64,000 nt of DNA from assembly GCA_021390615.1 (NCBI GenBank), contig JAJEJU010000024.1:1116001-1180000 (forward strand), given 5' to 3'. The first letter of the stretch is position 1, and the number at the start of each line of letters is the position of its first letter. The notes under the pieces are model-generated. The model was not told where the DNA came from, ran no database searches, and worked only from the letters and a program-made list of their open reading frames with translations. This DNA is from Rhodanobacteraceae bacterium ZG21-1. Its GTDB lineage: Bacteria > Pseudomonadota > Gammaproteobacteria > Xanthomonadales > Rhodanobacteraceae. Below are positions 31,250-41,021 of the stretch, in pieces. A program made the position numbers and the translations under genes.

Positions 31250-32020
31250 ATGCGCATCGAGTTTCCCCACACGGCTCGCGAAGATTTCCTCTGGCCGCAG
31301 CCGCAATTGCGCATCGGCAGTGCGCCGGACAACGATCTCGTGCTGGCCGTGCACCAGGCGGCAGGCCATCATCTGCGCATCCAGCAGGACCGGCGCGGCC
31401 TGGTCCTGCAGGTGCTGTCGCCGGCCGGGCGGATCTACGTGAATGCGCGGCCGGTGCGCGAACGCGCGCTGCTGCGCATCGGCGACGTGCTCAGCGTGGG
31501 CGACTGCCGCATGCTCCTGCGCAGCGACGAGGAGCCGGCGGGCCGGCAGCCGCCGGACGTGCCGGAGCAGGGACGTTGCGCGGTGGCCTTGCGCGCCGTG
31601 GCGGGCCCGCTGTCGGGGCGCGTGGTGTCGCTGCAACGGCCTTTGGAGCTGGGCCCACAGGGGCATTACCCGCTGGAATTGCCCCAGGGCGAAACGGCCT
31701 CGCTGCAGATCGCCTGGAAGGACGGCCGCCTGCAGCTCGAAGCTGGCATGCAGTCCGAGCGCTATCCGTTGCGCTTGAACGGCGTGCCGGTGCAGCAGGC
31801 GGTGCTGTTGCCCGGCGATCAGATCGGCGTGGCGATGCATCGCTTTGTGGTCGATGCCCCCGGCATGGAGGCCGAGCCGGTGATCGAGCTGCCGCCCGCG
31901 CCTATGCCGGAAAGCCTGCCCGAGGATGCGGCCGGACCGCGCGGCGAGGTGTGGTGGCTGATCGTCACCGCCGCCATTCTCGCGCTGGGCATCGCTTTGG
32001 GCCTGCTGATCCGCTTCTAG
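31250..32020 (+). CDS. FHA domain membrane protein
   Basis: 256 aa. Residues 1-80 look like a forkhead-associated phosphothreonine-binding fold (LRIGSAPDNDLVL, then GRIYVNARPVRERALLRIGD), residues 110-205 form a second, weaker FHA-like half (YPLRLNGVPVQQAVLLPGDQ), and a single C-terminal helix (WWLIVTAAILALGIALGLLI) anchors it, so the FHA part is cytoplasmic. No kinase or phosphatase gene is adjacent. Probably a signalling adaptor; partner unknown. ATG 31250 is the first methionine before the domain. Confidence 0.72.
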   Translation: MRIEFPHTAREDFLWPQPQLRIGSAPDNDLVLAVHQAAGHHLRIQQDRRGLVLQVLSPAGRIYVNARPVRERALLRIGDVLSVGDCRMLLRSDEEPAGRQPPDVPEQGRCAVALRAVAGPLSGRVVSLQRPLELGPQGHYPLELPQGETASLQIAWKDGRLQLEAGMQSERYPLRLNGVPVQQAVLLPGDQIGVAMHRFVVDAPGMEAEPVIELPPAPMPESLPEDAAGPRGEVWWLIVTAAILALGIALGLLIRF

Positions 32021-32118
32021 CGTCGGCATCGCGGCGCCCTTGTACGTTTGCGGCTCCGGTCCCGGGTCGGCGCGCATAGCTGCGGCATAATGGACGCTTC
32101 GCATCGCGGGGAGTCGCC

Positions 32119-33204
32119 GTGGACAGGGTGTGGAACTTCAGTGCGGGTCCGGCGGCACTGCCGCAGGCGGTGCTAGCGCGGGCGCAGCGTGAGCTGCTGG
32201 ACTGGGACGGCAGCGGCGCCTCGGTGATGGAGCAGTCGCATCGCAGCAAGCGCTTCATCGCCATGGCTGCGCAGGCCGAAGCCGATCTGCGCGAGCTGCT
32301 GGCCGTGCCGGACGACTACGCCGTGCTGTTCCTGCAGGGCGGCGCCACCCAGCATTTCGCGCAGATTCCGATCAATCTGGCCGGCGAGGGCGACAGCGCC
32401 GACTACATCGTCAACGGCCATTGGGGCGAGAAGGCCGCCGGTGAGGCGGCGCCCTACGTGCGGGTGAACCTGGCTGCCAGCAGCAAGGCCGACAGCTATC
32501 TGCGTCTGCCGCCGCGCGCGGACTGGCTGCTGGACCCGCGCGCCGCCTACGTGCACTACACGCCGAACGAGACCATTCACGGCGTGGAGTATCGCGAGGT
32601 GCCCGAGGTGGGCGAGGTGCCGCTGGTGGCGGACATGTCGTCCAACATTCTGTCCGAGCCGCTGGACGTCTCGCGCTTCGGGCTGATCTATGCGGGTGCG
32701 CAGAAGAACATCGGGCCGTCGGGGCTGGTGCTGATGATCGTGCGGCGCGACCTGCTGCAGCGAGCTGGCCGGCCGATGGCCAGGATCATGCGCTATGCCG
32801 AGCATGCCGCCGCCGACTCCATGCTCAACACGCCCAACACCTGGGGCTGGTATCTGGCCGGGCTGACCTTCCAGTGGCTGAAGGCGCAGGGCGGCATGGC
32901 GGCGATGGCCGCCCGCAACCAGGCCAAGGCCGAGCTGTTGTACCGCGCCATCGACGGTTCCGCCAGCTATTACCGCAACCCGGTCGATCCACCCGCGCGC
33001 TCGCGCATGAACGTGCCGTTCACCCTGCACGACGCGGCGCTGGATGCCGACTTCCTCAAGGAGTCGGAAACGGCCGGCCTGCTCGCGCTGAAGGGCCACA
33101 AGGCGCTGGGCGGCATGCGCGCCTCGCTGTACAACGCGGTGCCGCTGGAAGCGGTGCAGGCGCTGACCGCCTTCATGGCGGATTTCGCCAAACGTCACGG
33201 ATGA
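32119..33204 (+). CDS. serC: Phosphoserine aminotransferase SerC
   Basis: 361 aa. PLP enzyme making 3-phosphoserine for serine synthesis and acting in the pyridoxal phosphate pathway. N-terminus WNFSAGPAALP is typical; the PLP lysine is in YAGAQKNIGPSG (K196), with HYTPNETIHGVEY and the phosphate-binding GGMRASLYNA near the end. GTG start with a GGGGAG upstream; a CATAAT -10-like box lies 28 bp before it. First of a run serC, pheA, aroA, a common proteobacterial order. Confidence 0.95.
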   Translation: MDRVWNFSAGPAALPQAVLARAQRELLDWDGSGASVMEQSHRSKRFIAMAAQAEADLRELLAVPDDYAVLFLQGGATQHFAQIPINLAGEGDSADYIVNGHWGEKAAGEAAPYVRVNLAASSKADSYLRLPPRADWLLDPRAAYVHYTPNETIHGVEYREVPEVGEVPLVADMSSNILSEPLDVSRFGLIYAGAQKNIGPSGLVLMIVRRDLLQRAGRPMARIMRYAEHAAADSMLNTPNTWGWYLAGLTFQWLKAQGGMAAMAARNQAKAELLYRAIDGSASYYRNPVDPPARSRMNVPFTLHDAALDADFLKESETAGLLALKGHKALGGMRASLYNAVPLEAVQALTAFMADFAKRHG

Positions 33205-33283
33205 AACCGTTGCGCGCCAGGTCGTGGATCGGGGACCATTACCGGTTCATGTTTGGACTTCTTTCCTTCCGTAGCCGCAGGCC

Positions 33284-34372
33284 ATGACCGACAAGCAGAC
33301 TTCGCTGTCCGAGGTGCGCGAGCGCATCGACAGCATCGACCGGCAGATCCAGGAGCTGATCTCCGAGCGCGCCCGCTGGGCGCAGCAAGTAGCCAAGGTG
33401 AAGGGCGAAGGGCTGTCGGCGATCGACTACTACCGTCCCGAACGCGAGGCGCACGTGCTGCGCATGGTGGTGGATCGCAACCACGGGCCGTTGTCGGACA
33501 CCGAGATGGTGCGGCTGTTCCGCGAGATCATGTCCTCCTGCCTGGCGCAGGAAGATCCGTTGAAGATCGGCTTTCTCGGGCCCGAAGGTACCTTCAGCGA
33601 GCAGGCGGTGCGCAAGCACTTCGGCCATGCCGCCTACGGCCTGCCGCTGGGCAGCATCGAGGAAGTGTTCCAGGAAGTGGCCGCCGGGCACGCCGACTTC
33701 GGTGTGGTGCCGGTGGAAAATTCCGGCCAAGGCATGATCCAGGTCACCCTGGACATGTTCCTCACCTCCGAGGCCACCATCTGCGGCGAGATCGAGCTGC
33801 GCGTGCACCAGTGCCTGCATGCGCAGTCGGGCCGCCTGGACGACATCAAACGCGTCTACGCTCACGCGCAGTCGCTGCAGCAGTGCAAGACCTGGCTGCG
33901 GCTGAATCTGCCTGGGGTGGAATGCATTGCGGTGAGCAGCAATGCGGAAGCGGCGCGGATGGCCCGCCATGCGGACGACGCCGGCGCGATCGCCGGCGAA
34001 ACTGCGGGCAAGGTGTACGGCCTCAAGACCGTGGCCAAGGGCATCGAGGACCGCGCCGACAACACCACCCGCTTCCTGGTGATCGGCCGCTCGCTGTTCC
34101 CGCCTTCGGGCAACGACCGCACCTCGCTGCTGGTCACCGTCAACGACAAGCCGGGCGCGCTGTACGACGTGCTCAGCCCGTTTGCCACGCACGGAGTCAG
34201 CTTGAACCGCATCGAGTCGCGTCCGGCGCACACCGGCAAATGGCAGTACGCCTTCTTCATCGACGTCTCCGGCCACATCCACGACGAGACCCTGCAGGCC
34301 TCGGTGCACGAGATCGAGCAATCCGTGGCGAAGCTGCGTGTGCTGGGCTCCTACCCGGTGGCCTTGCCGTGA
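33284..34372 (+). CDS. pheA: Bifunctional chorismate mutase/prephenate dehydratase PheA
   Basis: 362 aa. AroQ chorismate mutase at residues 1-90 (VRERIDSIDRQIQELISERA), prephenate dehydratase at about 95-275 (KIGFLGPEGTFSEQA, VPVENSGQGM, TTRFLVIG) and a C-terminal ACT domain with the phenylalanine-binding motif ESRP (about residues 312-315), so feedback inhibition by phenylalanine is expected. Its TGA overlaps the GTG start of aroA. No attenuator peptide is visible upstream. Confidence 0.95.
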   Translation: MTDKQTSLSEVRERIDSIDRQIQELISERARWAQQVAKVKGEGLSAIDYYRPEREAHVLRMVVDRNHGPLSDTEMVRLFREIMSSCLAQEDPLKIGFLGPEGTFSEQAVRKHFGHAAYGLPLGSIEEVFQEVAAGHADFGVVPVENSGQGMIQVTLDMFLTSEATICGEIELRVHQCLHAQSGRLDDIKRVYAHAQSLQQCKTWLRLNLPGVECIAVSSNAEAARMARHADDAGAIAGETAGKVYGLKTVAKGIEDRADNTTRFLVIGRSLFPPSGNDRTSLLVTVNDKPGALYDVLSPFATHGVSLNRIESRPAHTGKWQYAFFIDVSGHIHDETLQASVHEIEQSVAKLRVLGSYPVALP

Positions 34373-35679
34373 GCGCGCGGCTCGACTGGCGCAGTCGTCC
34401 GGCTGGCCCGCTGCGTGGCTCGCTGCGCGTGCCCGGCGACAAATCCGTGTCGCATCGCGCGCTGATGCTGGGTGCGCTGGCCGACGGCCGTTCGCATATC
34501 CGCGGCTTTCTGGAGGGCGAGGACACCCGCGCGACGGCGGCGGTGCTGGCTCGCCTGGGCGTGCGCATCGAGACGCCGGCCGAGGGCGAGCGGCTGGTCC
34601 ACGGCGTGGGCCTGCATGGCTTGCGCGGCAGCGCGCAAACGCTGGATTGCGGCAATGCCGGCACCGGCATGCGCCTGCTGGCAGGCCTGCTGGCCGGGCA
34701 GGCCTTCGACAGCACCCTGGTCGGCGACGAGTCGCTGTCCAAGCGGCCGATGCGCCGCGTCACCGAACCGCTGGCGCTGATGGGCGCGCGCATCGATACG
34801 CCGGATGGCCTGCCGCCGCTGCAGGTGCGCGGCGGCCAGCCGCTGCATGGCATCCGCTACACCTTGCCGGTGGCCAGTGCGCAGGTGAAGTCGGCCCTGC
34901 TGCTGGCCGGCCTGTATGCGCAGGGCGAGACCGAGGTGATCGAGCCGCATCCCACCCGCGACTACACCGAGCGCATGCTGGCCGCCTTCGGCTGGCCGAT
35001 CGTGTTTTCTCCAGGCCATGCGAAGTTGAGCGGCGGGCATGCGCTGCGCGCCACCGACGTCGAAGTGCCGGCCGATTTCTCCTCGGCGGCGTTCTTCCTG
35101 GTCGCGGCCAGCATCGTGCCCGGCTCCGAGCTGCGTCTGCCTGCGGTGGGCCTCAATCCGCGCCGCACCGGCCTGCTGCAGGCCCTGCGCCTGATGGGTG
35201 CGGACATCCGCGTGGAGCACGAACGCGAGAGCGGCGGCGAGCCGGTGGGCGATCTGCTGGTGCGTCACGCCGAGCTGCGCGGCATCGAGCTGCCGGAGGC
35301 GCTGGTGCCGGACATGATCGACGAATTCCCCGCGCTGTTCATTGCGGCGGCGGTCGCCAAGGGGCGCACCGTGGTGCGCGGCGCCGCCGAGCTGCGGGTA
35401 AAGGAGTCCGACCGCATCGCCAGCATGGCCAACGGCCTCAAGGCGCTGGGCGCGCGCATCGAGGAAACTCCGGACGGCGCCATCATCGACGGCGGCGCCT
35501 TGAGCGGCGGCGCCATCGACAGCCATGGCGACCATCGCATCGCGATGAGCTTCGCGGTGGCCGGTCTGGTTGCGGGCGGCGAGGTCGCGATCGCCGACTG
35601 CGCCAACGTCGCCACCTCGTTCCCCGGTTTTACCGAGCTGGCCAACGGCTGCGGCTTCGATCTGGGTGAGGCGGCCTGA
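34369..35679 (+). CDS. aroA: 3-phosphoshikimate 1-carboxyvinyltransferase (EPSP synthase)
   Basis: 436 aa. Sixth shikimate-pathway step. VPGDKSVSHRALMLGALADG, LDCGNAGTGMRLLAGLL, LRVKESDRIASMANGLKALG and DHRIAMSFAVAGL are the signature blocks. The residue after the conserved NAGT is G (AGTGMR), as in glyphosate-sensitive class I-like enzymes. GTG start overlapping the pheA stop by 4 bp. The same frame stays open upstream through pheA to 33253, but that part is not a fused domain. Confidence 0.95.
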   Translation: MSARLDWRSRPAGPLRGSLRVPGDKSVSHRALMLGALADGRSHIRGFLEGEDTRATAAVLARLGVRIETPAEGERLVHGVGLHGLRGSAQTLDCGNAGTGMRLLAGLLAGQAFDSTLVGDESLSKRPMRRVTEPLALMGARIDTPDGLPPLQVRGGQPLHGIRYTLPVASAQVKSALLLAGLYAQGETEVIEPHPTRDYTERMLAAFGWPIVFSPGHAKLSGGHALRATDVEVPADFSSAAFFLVAASIVPGSELRLPAVGLNPRRTGLLQALRLMGADIRVEHERESGGEPVGDLLVRHAELRGIELPEALVPDMIDEFPALFIAAAVAKGRTVVRGAAELRVKESDRIASMANGLKALGARIEETPDGAIIDGGALSGGAIDSHGDHRIAMSFAVAGLVAGGEVAIADCANVATSFPGFTELANGCGFDLGEAA

Positions 35680-35680
35680 G

Positions 35681-36268
35681 ATGTCGGCGCAGGAGCCGCA
35701 AGGCGGCGCCGATGCCAACGGGCCGCATGTGTCGGCAGTGTTGACCGAGTTGTCCTTCACGCTGACGGTGGCCGACCTGGTCGCCGCCCAGCGTGCGCAC
35801 CTGCGTGGCCTCCTGCGGCGCATTGGCCGCAGCAAGGCGCTTTGGGTCGTGATCCTGCTGGCAGTGTTGGCTGGAGGCGCTGGCGTTTGGCTGGACGCTG
35901 GCCAGAACGCCTCGGGCGAGCTCCTGCTCACCGTAGGCCTCATCGCAGGCTGCGCTGTGGTGGGCGGTGCGCTGGGGCTGCTCATACCGTATTTGCTCAT
36001 GCCCAGGTCATGCCGGCGTCTGATGCGCCAGCAGAAAAGCCTGAGCCAGACCTGGCACGCCGAGCTGCGTGAGGACGGCCTGCGCGTGGCCAGCCCCAGC
36101 CAGCAGGGCTTCGTGATCTGGGCCAATTACATCGCCTGGCATCGCGGCAAGCGCATGGTCCTGCTCTACCATAACGACCGACTGTTCCAGATGATTCCCG
36201 CACACGCCGTGACGGCGCGGGCCTGGGCGGTATTCGACGACAAGTTGGCCGGCCTGCCGCAGCGCTGA
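35681..36268 (+). CDS. YcxB-like family membrane protein
   Basis: 195 aa. N-terminal 50 residues cytosolic, then two membrane helices (about residues 52-70 and 82-108), then a C-terminal YcxB-like domain ([32 protein letters not shown]). Function of the family is unknown. Starts 1 bp after the aroA stop, so it is the tail gene of the pheA-aroA transcript. Confidence 0.72.
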   Translation: MSAQEPQGGADANGPHVSAVLTELSFTLTVADLVAAQRAHLRGLLRRIGRSKALWVVILLAVLAGGAGVWLDAGQNASGELLLTVGLIAGCAVVGGALGLLIPYLLMPRSCRRLMRQQKSLSQTWHAELREDGLRVASPSQQGFVIWANYIAWHRGKRMVLLYHNDRLFQMIPAHAVTARAWAVFDDKLAGLPQR

Positions 36269-36324
36269 GCCAGGAATTTCTGGACGACGATGCCGCTCTG
36301 GCTGCCGTCGACAACCGAGATCGT

Positions 36325-37110
36325 ATGTCTTCCTCATCCGTTCCTTTCATCGTCGCCATTCCCGCTCGCTACGGCTCGACCCGCCTGCCGGGCAAGCCTC
36401 TACGGGCGATCGCCGGCGTGCCGATGGTGGTGAGGGTGGCGCAGCGCGCGCTGCAGGCCGGCGCCGCCCAGGTGGTGGTGGCGGTGGACGACCCGCGCAT
36501 TGCCGAGGCCTTGGCCGGGCAGGGTGTCGAGGTCTGCATGACGCGCAGTGATCACGCTTCGGGCAGCGACCGCCTGGCCGAATGCGCCAGCCACTATGCC
36601 TGGCCCGACGAGGCCATTGTGGTGAACTTGCAGGGCGACGAACCGTTCGCCCCCGCCGCCGGCATTCGCGAAGTGGCGCAGGCGCTGGTCGAGGACGATG
36701 CGCCGGTGGCCACCTTGGCGACCGAGATTACCGAAGCGCACGAGCTGTTCGACCCGAACGTGGTGAAACTGGTGCGTGCAGCCAGCGGACGCGCACTGTA
36801 TTTCAGCCGTGCGCCGCTGCCCTGGGCGCGCGACGCCTTCGCCGCGACGCGCGATGCCTTGCCGCCAGCGCTGCCGTTCCTGCGCCATATCGGCATCTAT
36901 GCCTACCGGGCGGGTTTCCTGCGCCGCTACGCCGCGCTGTCGCGCACGCCGCTGGAGCAGGCGGAGTCCTTGGAGCAGCTGCGCGTGCTCGAACACGGAC
37001 ATGCGATCGCCGTACGGCTTACGCCCGAGCCGTTCCCGCCCGGCATCGACACCGAAGAGGATCTGGCCCGCGCCGAGCATTGGCTGGCGGATCAAGGCGG
37101 ACGGCTTTAG
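36325..37110 (+). CDS. kdsB: 3-deoxy-manno-octulosonate cytidylyltransferase KdsB
   Basis: 261 aa. Makes CMP-Kdo for lipopolysaccharide core. [17 protein letters not shown] at the start (nucleotide binding), [45 protein letters not shown] and the C-terminal [12 protein letters not shown] are all diagnostic. Separate from the lpxK-msbA cluster at the left of the window although functionally linked to it. Confidence 0.96.
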   Translation: MSSSSVPFIVAIPARYGSTRLPGKPLRAIAGVPMVVRVAQRALQAGAAQVVVAVDDPRIAEALAGQGVEVCMTRSDHASGSDRLAECASHYAWPDEAIVVNLQGDEPFAPAAGIREVAQALVEDDAPVATLATEITEAHELFDPNVVKLVRAASGRALYFSRAPLPWARDAFAATRDALPPALPFLRHIGIYAYRAGFLRRYAALSRTPLEQAESLEQLRVLEHGHAIAVRLTPEPFPPGIDTEEDLARAEHWLADQGGRL

Positions 37111-37236
37111 CGACAGGTGCCGGCGCGTTGGCCGGATGGTCAGGCCGTGCCCGCATATACGGGCGTTGCCGGCGCAAGGCTTGCACGCCATTGCGCTAAG
37201 GACGCATCGGTTTCCGTGCGGCCTGTCTCGAGGACC

Positions 37237-37255
37237 CGGGCACTTGCGGTGCCCG
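37237..37255. terminator. Hairpin between convergent kdsB and fabV
   Basis: Seven-base stem CGGGCAC/GTGCCCG with a 5-base loop, 23 bp past the fabV stop; no T tract. Confidence 0.35.
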
Positions 37256-37277
37256 AATCGTGCGAGATGGCTTTCGG

Positions 37278-38483
37278 TCAAAGCGCCACGCAGTCGAAGT
37301 CCACATCGGTCGCCACATCGACGCCGTAGTCCACGTCGGCGCGATCGAAGCCGAACAATTGCAGGAAGCCGTGCTTGTACGCGGCGTAGTCGGTGAGCTC
37401 GAACAGGTTCTCGGTGGTGACCTGCGGCCACAGCTCCTTGCAACGGCGCTGCACGTCTTCGCGCAGCTCCCAGTCGTCCATGCGGATGCGGCCTTCGTCG
37501 TCGGTCGGCAGGGCCGCCCCGTCGGTACGGTAGAGCCGGTCGCGGAACAGCCGGTTGGTCTGCTCGATGGTGCCTTCGTGCAGGCCTTCGCTCTTCATCA
37601 CGCGGAACACCATGGCGATGTAGAGCGGCAGGATGGGAATCGCCGCGCTGGCCTGGGTCACCACCGACTTCATCACCGCGACGCGGGCATCCAGGTGCTT
37701 GCCCTGATGGCGGGCGCGCAGCTCGCCGGCGGTCTGGTCCAGGTGCTGCTTGGCTTTGCCCAGCGCGCCGTGCCAGTAGATCGGCCAGGTGATCTCGGTG
37801 CCGATATAGCTGTAGGCCACGGTCTTGGCGCCGTCGGCCAGCACGCCGGCCTGGTCCAGTGCGTCGATCCACAAGGCCCAGTCCTCGCCGCCCATCACGG
37901 TGACGGTGTCGGCGATTTCCTTTTCGGTGGCCGGCTCCACCGTGGCCTGCACCACGATGTCCTTGTTGGTGTCCACCGAGGTGGCGGTGAAGGGCTCGCC
38001 GATGGTCTTCAAGGCCGAACGCACCGTCTCGCCAGTGCTCGGCACGCGCCGTACCGGCGAGGCCAGCGAATAGACCACCAGATCGATCGGGCCGCCCATC
38101 TCGTTCTTGACGATCTCGATGACCTTGGCGCGCGCCTCGTCGGAGAAGGCGTCGCCGTTGATCGACTTGCTGTACAGACCGGCCTCTTTGGCCAGACGAT
38201 CGAAGGCGGCGGAGTTGTACCAGCCGGCCGTGCCGGGCTTGTCCACGGTGCCGGGCTTCTCGAAGAACACGCCCAGGGTTGCGGCGCCGTAGCCGAAGGC
38301 GGCGCTGATGCGCGAGGCCAGGCCGTAGCCGGTGGAGGCGCCGATCACCAGCACGCGCTTGGGGCCCGGGGCCGGCTTGTCCAGCGACTGCGCTGCCTTG
38401 ATCTGGTCGCGCACATTCAGCTCGCAACCGTGCGGATGCGTCGTCACGCAGATGAAGCCTCGAACCCGGGGATGGATGATCAC
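37278..38483 (-). CDS. fabV: Enoyl-ACP/trans-2-enoyl-CoA reductase FabV
   Basis: 401 aa. Last reductive step of fatty acid elongation, the triclosan-insensitive enoyl reductase typical of Xanthomonas and Pseudomonas. N-terminus [24 protein letters not shown] site [20 protein letters not shown], catalytic Tyr-X8-Lys in [10 protein letters not shown] (about residues 235-244) and the [19 protein letters not shown] block are all present. Known FabV proteins use NADH. Monocistronic and divergent from the phosphatase gene. Confidence 0.96.
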   Translation of the reverse strand: MIIHPRVRGFICVTTHPHGCELNVRDQIKAAQSLDKPAPGPKRVLVIGASTGYGLASRISAAFGYGAATLGVFFEKPGTVDKPGTAGWYNSAAFDRLAKEAGLYSKSINGDAFSDEARAKVIEIVKNEMGGPIDLVVYSLASPVRRVPSTGETVRSALKTIGEPFTATSVDTNKDIVVQATVEPATEKEIADTVTVMGGEDWALWIDALDQAGVLADGAKTVAYSYIGTEITWPIYWHGALGKAKQHLDQTAGELRARHQGKHLDARVAVMKSVVTQASAAIPILPLYIAMVFRVMKSEGLHEGTIEQTNRLFRDRLYRTDGAALPTDDEGRIRMDDWELREDVQRRCKELWPQVTTENLFELTDYAAYKHGFLQLFGFDRADVDYGVDVATDVDFDCVAL

Positions 38484-38594
38484 GTGGTGCCCTCATGGAT
38501 GCCAAGCGCGCATTTTATCGCGAGCGGCGTCCATACGCGCCTCCACGGCGCTAGCATGCAGCCTGGCTTGCTTCGTGCCCGGAATGATCGCGCC

Positions 38595-39086
38595 ATGTCT
38601 GTCCTGTTCGTGTGCCTCGGCAATATCTGTCGCTCACCGCTGGCGGCGGTCGTCGCGCGGCAGCGGTTTCGGCTGGCTGGCTTGGCTATCGACGTGGATT
38701 CCTGCGGAACCGGGCGCTGGCACGCCGGCGAGCCAGCCGATCCGCGCGCGATCCAGGTGGCCGCAGCGGCGGGCTACGATTTGCGCTCGCACCGGGCCCG
38801 TCAGTTGTGCGCGGACGACTATGCGAGCTTCGACTGGCTGTTGGCCATGGACACCGACAACCTGGCCACGCTGCGCCAGCGGGCGCCGGCAGGCGGCACG
38901 GCCGAGATGTCGCTGTTCCTCGATGCCGCGGGCCTGGGGAAGGCTGGCTCGGTGCCTGATCCGTATCACGGCGGCCTGGGTGATTTCGAAGCAGTGCTGC
39001 GGCTGGTAGAGCGGGGCGTCGACGGCTTGATCGAGGCATGGTCCCGTACCGCGGTCGAGGGCGGCACGGGCCGTTCGGCGAGCTAA
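38595..39086 (+). CDS. Low molecular weight protein-tyrosine phosphatase
   Basis: 163 aa. Active-site loop C-X5-R is VCLGNICRSP (C7, R13), and the general acid is in PDPYHGG. Such enzymes dephosphorylate tyrosine kinases of polysaccharide export or small molecules; no Wzc-like kinase is in the window. It ends 9 bp before uvrC. Confidence 0.9.
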   Translation: MSVLFVCLGNICRSPLAAVVARQRFRLAGLAIDVDSCGTGRWHAGEPADPRAIQVAAAAGYDLRSHRARQLCADDYASFDWLLAMDTDNLATLRQRAPAGGTAEMSLFLDAAGLGKAGSVPDPYHGGLGDFEAVLRLVERGVDGLIEAWSRTAVEGGTGRSAS

Positions 39087-39089
39087 AAT
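39084..39089 (+). promoter_or_regulatory. -10-like box directly before uvrC
   Basis: TAAAAT ends 6 bp before the uvrC ATG (39096) and overlaps the stop of the phosphatase gene. If used, transcription would begin at or near the A of the start codon, giving a leaderless uvrC message. No clear Shine-Dalgarno precedes this start. Confidence 0.35.
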
Positions 39090-39095
39090 AGCCGC

Positions 39096-40940
39096 ATGTC
39101 CAACAGTCCGTCGCTGCCGCCGTTCGACGGCAAAGCCTTTGTCCGCACCTTGACCACCTCGCCCGGGGTGTATCGCTATTTCAACGACGCCGACGAACTG
39201 CTCTACGTCGGCAAGGCCGGCAACCTCAAGAAGCGTGTCGGCAGCTATTTCCTGAAGCCGCGAATGGAGCCGCGCATCGCCGCGATGGTGGCGCAGATCG
39301 TGCGCGCGGAAATCACTGTGACGCGCACCGAGGGCGAGGCGCTGCTGCTGGAATCGCAGCTGATCAAGTCGCTGAAGCCGCGCTACAACATCCTGCTGCG
39401 CGACGACAAAAGCTACCCGTACATTTATCTGTCCGGCGGCGAGGACTATCCGCGCCTGGCTTTCCATCGCGGCGCACGCAACCTGCCTGGGCGCTATTTC
39501 GGCCCTTATCCCAGCACCTTCGCGGTGCGCGAAAGCCTCAGCCTGATGCAGAAGCTGTTCAAGGTGCGCCAGTGCGAGGACAGCTATTTCCGCAATCGCT
39601 CGCGGCCCTGCCTGCAGCATCAGATCGGGCGCTGCAGCGCGCCCTGCGTGCAGCTGGTGACGGTGGACGACTATCGCCAGGACGTGCGGCACGCCGAGAT
39701 GTTCCTGGAAGGGCGCAGCAGTGCGGTGATCGACGAGCTGGCCGGGCAGATGGAGCAGGCCAGCGCGGCCCTGGCCTTCGAGCGCGCGGCCGCGTTGCGC
39801 GACCAGGTGGCGGCGCTGCGCCGGCTACAGGCCGAGCATCACGTGCAGGGCGCCAGCGCGGACATGGACGTGATCGCCTGCCGGATCGAGGCCGGCCTGG
39901 TCTGCATCAGCGTGTTGTTTTTCCGCAACGGCATCAGCCTGGGCACGCGCGACTTCTTCCCGCGTCTGCCGCTGGATGCGGAACCGGCCGACGTGCTGGC
40001 GCAATTCATTGCGCAGTACTACCTGGATCGTCCGGTGCCGCGCGAGCTGATCCTCGGCGAAGCGATCGCCGACCAGGACATGCTGGCTGAACTGCTGACC
40101 GCGCAATCGGGTCACGCGGTCGAGCTGAAGAGCAGCGTGCGCGGCGAGCGGGCGCGCTTCCTGCAGATGGCCGAGCGCAATGCGCAGGCCTCGCTGACCT
40201 CGCGCCTGGCCAGCCGGCAGACCCTGGGCACCCGCTTCGAGGATCTGCGCCGCGTGCTGGAGATGGAAGTGCCGCCGCGCCGGATCGAATGCTTCGACAT
40301 CAGCCACACACGCGGCGAGGCCACGGTGGCGTCCTGTGTGGTGTTCGGCCCCGAGGGGCCGGAGAAGTCGCACTACCGGCGCTTCAACATTGCCGGCATC
40401 ACGCCGGGCGACGACTACGCAGCGATGCACCAGGCCCTGACCCGACGTTTCCGCAAGGTGGCCGAAGGCGAGGGCGCCAAGCCGGACATCCTGCTGATCG
40501 ACGGCGGCAGCGGCCAGGTGGCGCAGGCGCTGGACGTGCTGGCCGCGCTGGGCGTGGAGGGGATCGCCGTGGTCGGCGTCGCCAAGGGGCCGGGGCGGCG
40601 CGCCGGCGAAGAGACCCTGGTGCTGGCGGATCAGCGGCCGGGCATGCCGGCGCGCGAACTGCATCCAGGTACCTCGTCGCCGGCCCTGCACCTGGTTGCG
40701 GCCGTGCGCGACGAAGCCCACCGCTTCGCCATCAGCGGCCACCGCAAGCGACGCGAGAAGGCGCGCGAACGCAGCTCGCTCGAGGACGTGCCGGGCATTG
40801 GCGCGCGTCGTCGTTCGGCCTTGCTGAAGGCCTTCGGCGGCTTGGCCGGGGTGGAGGCCGCCGGTATCGAGGAGCTGATGCAGATCAAGGGCATCGACCG
40901 CGGGCTGGCCGAGCGCATCTACGCGGCCTTGCATCCCTGA
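39096..40940 (+). CDS. uvrC: Excinuclease ABC subunit C (UvrC)
   Basis: 614 aa. Makes both cuts in nucleotide excision repair. N-terminal GIY-YIG nuclease (SPGVYRYFNDADELLYVGKA, GSYF), a cysteine-containing stretch CLQHQIGRCSAPC, the UVR domain binding UvrB (about 203-238), an RNase H-like nuclease (RIECFDISHTRGE, LLIDGGSGQVAQA) and C-terminal tandem helix-hairpin-helix (DVPGIGARRRSALLKAFGG). Complete. Followed by pgsA as in many gammaproteobacteria. Confidence 0.97.
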   Translation: MSNSPSLPPFDGKAFVRTLTTSPGVYRYFNDADELLYVGKAGNLKKRVGSYFLKPRMEPRIAAMVAQIVRAEITVTRTEGEALLLESQLIKSLKPRYNILLRDDKSYPYIYLSGGEDYPRLAFHRGARNLPGRYFGPYPSTFAVRESLSLMQKLFKVRQCEDSYFRNRSRPCLQHQIGRCSAPCVQLVTVDDYRQDVRHAEMFLEGRSSAVIDELAGQMEQASAALAFERAAALRDQVAALRRLQAEHHVQGASADMDVIACRIEAGLVCISVLFFRNGISLGTRDFFPRLPLDAEPADVLAQFIAQYYLDRPVPRELILGEAIADQDMLAELLTAQSGHAVELKSSVRGERARFLQMAERNAQASLTSRLASRQTLGTRFEDLRRVLEMEVPPRRIECFDISHTRGEATVASCVVFGPEGPEKSHYRRFNIAGITPGDDYAAMHQALTRRFRKVAEGEGAKPDILLIDGGSGQVAQALDVLAALGVEGIAVVGVAKGPGRRAGEETLVLADQRPGMPARELHPGTSSPALHLVAAVRDEAHRFAISGHRKRREKARERSSLEDVPGIGARRRSALLKAFGGLAGVEAAGIEELMQIKGIDRGLAERIYAALHP

Positions 40941-41021
40941 GCGGCGGCACGCATATGCGTACATGGCGGCTCGTTTGGCTCGCGCGAGCGTGAGACACTG
41001 GCCGGGTTCTGGAAGGAAACT

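Noticed and set aside
33253-34368. In-frame upstream extension of aroA through pheA (808 codons)
   Set aside because: The upstream part is an alternative frame of pheA; the GTG at 34369 overlapping the pheA stop gives the normal EPSP synthase N-terminus.
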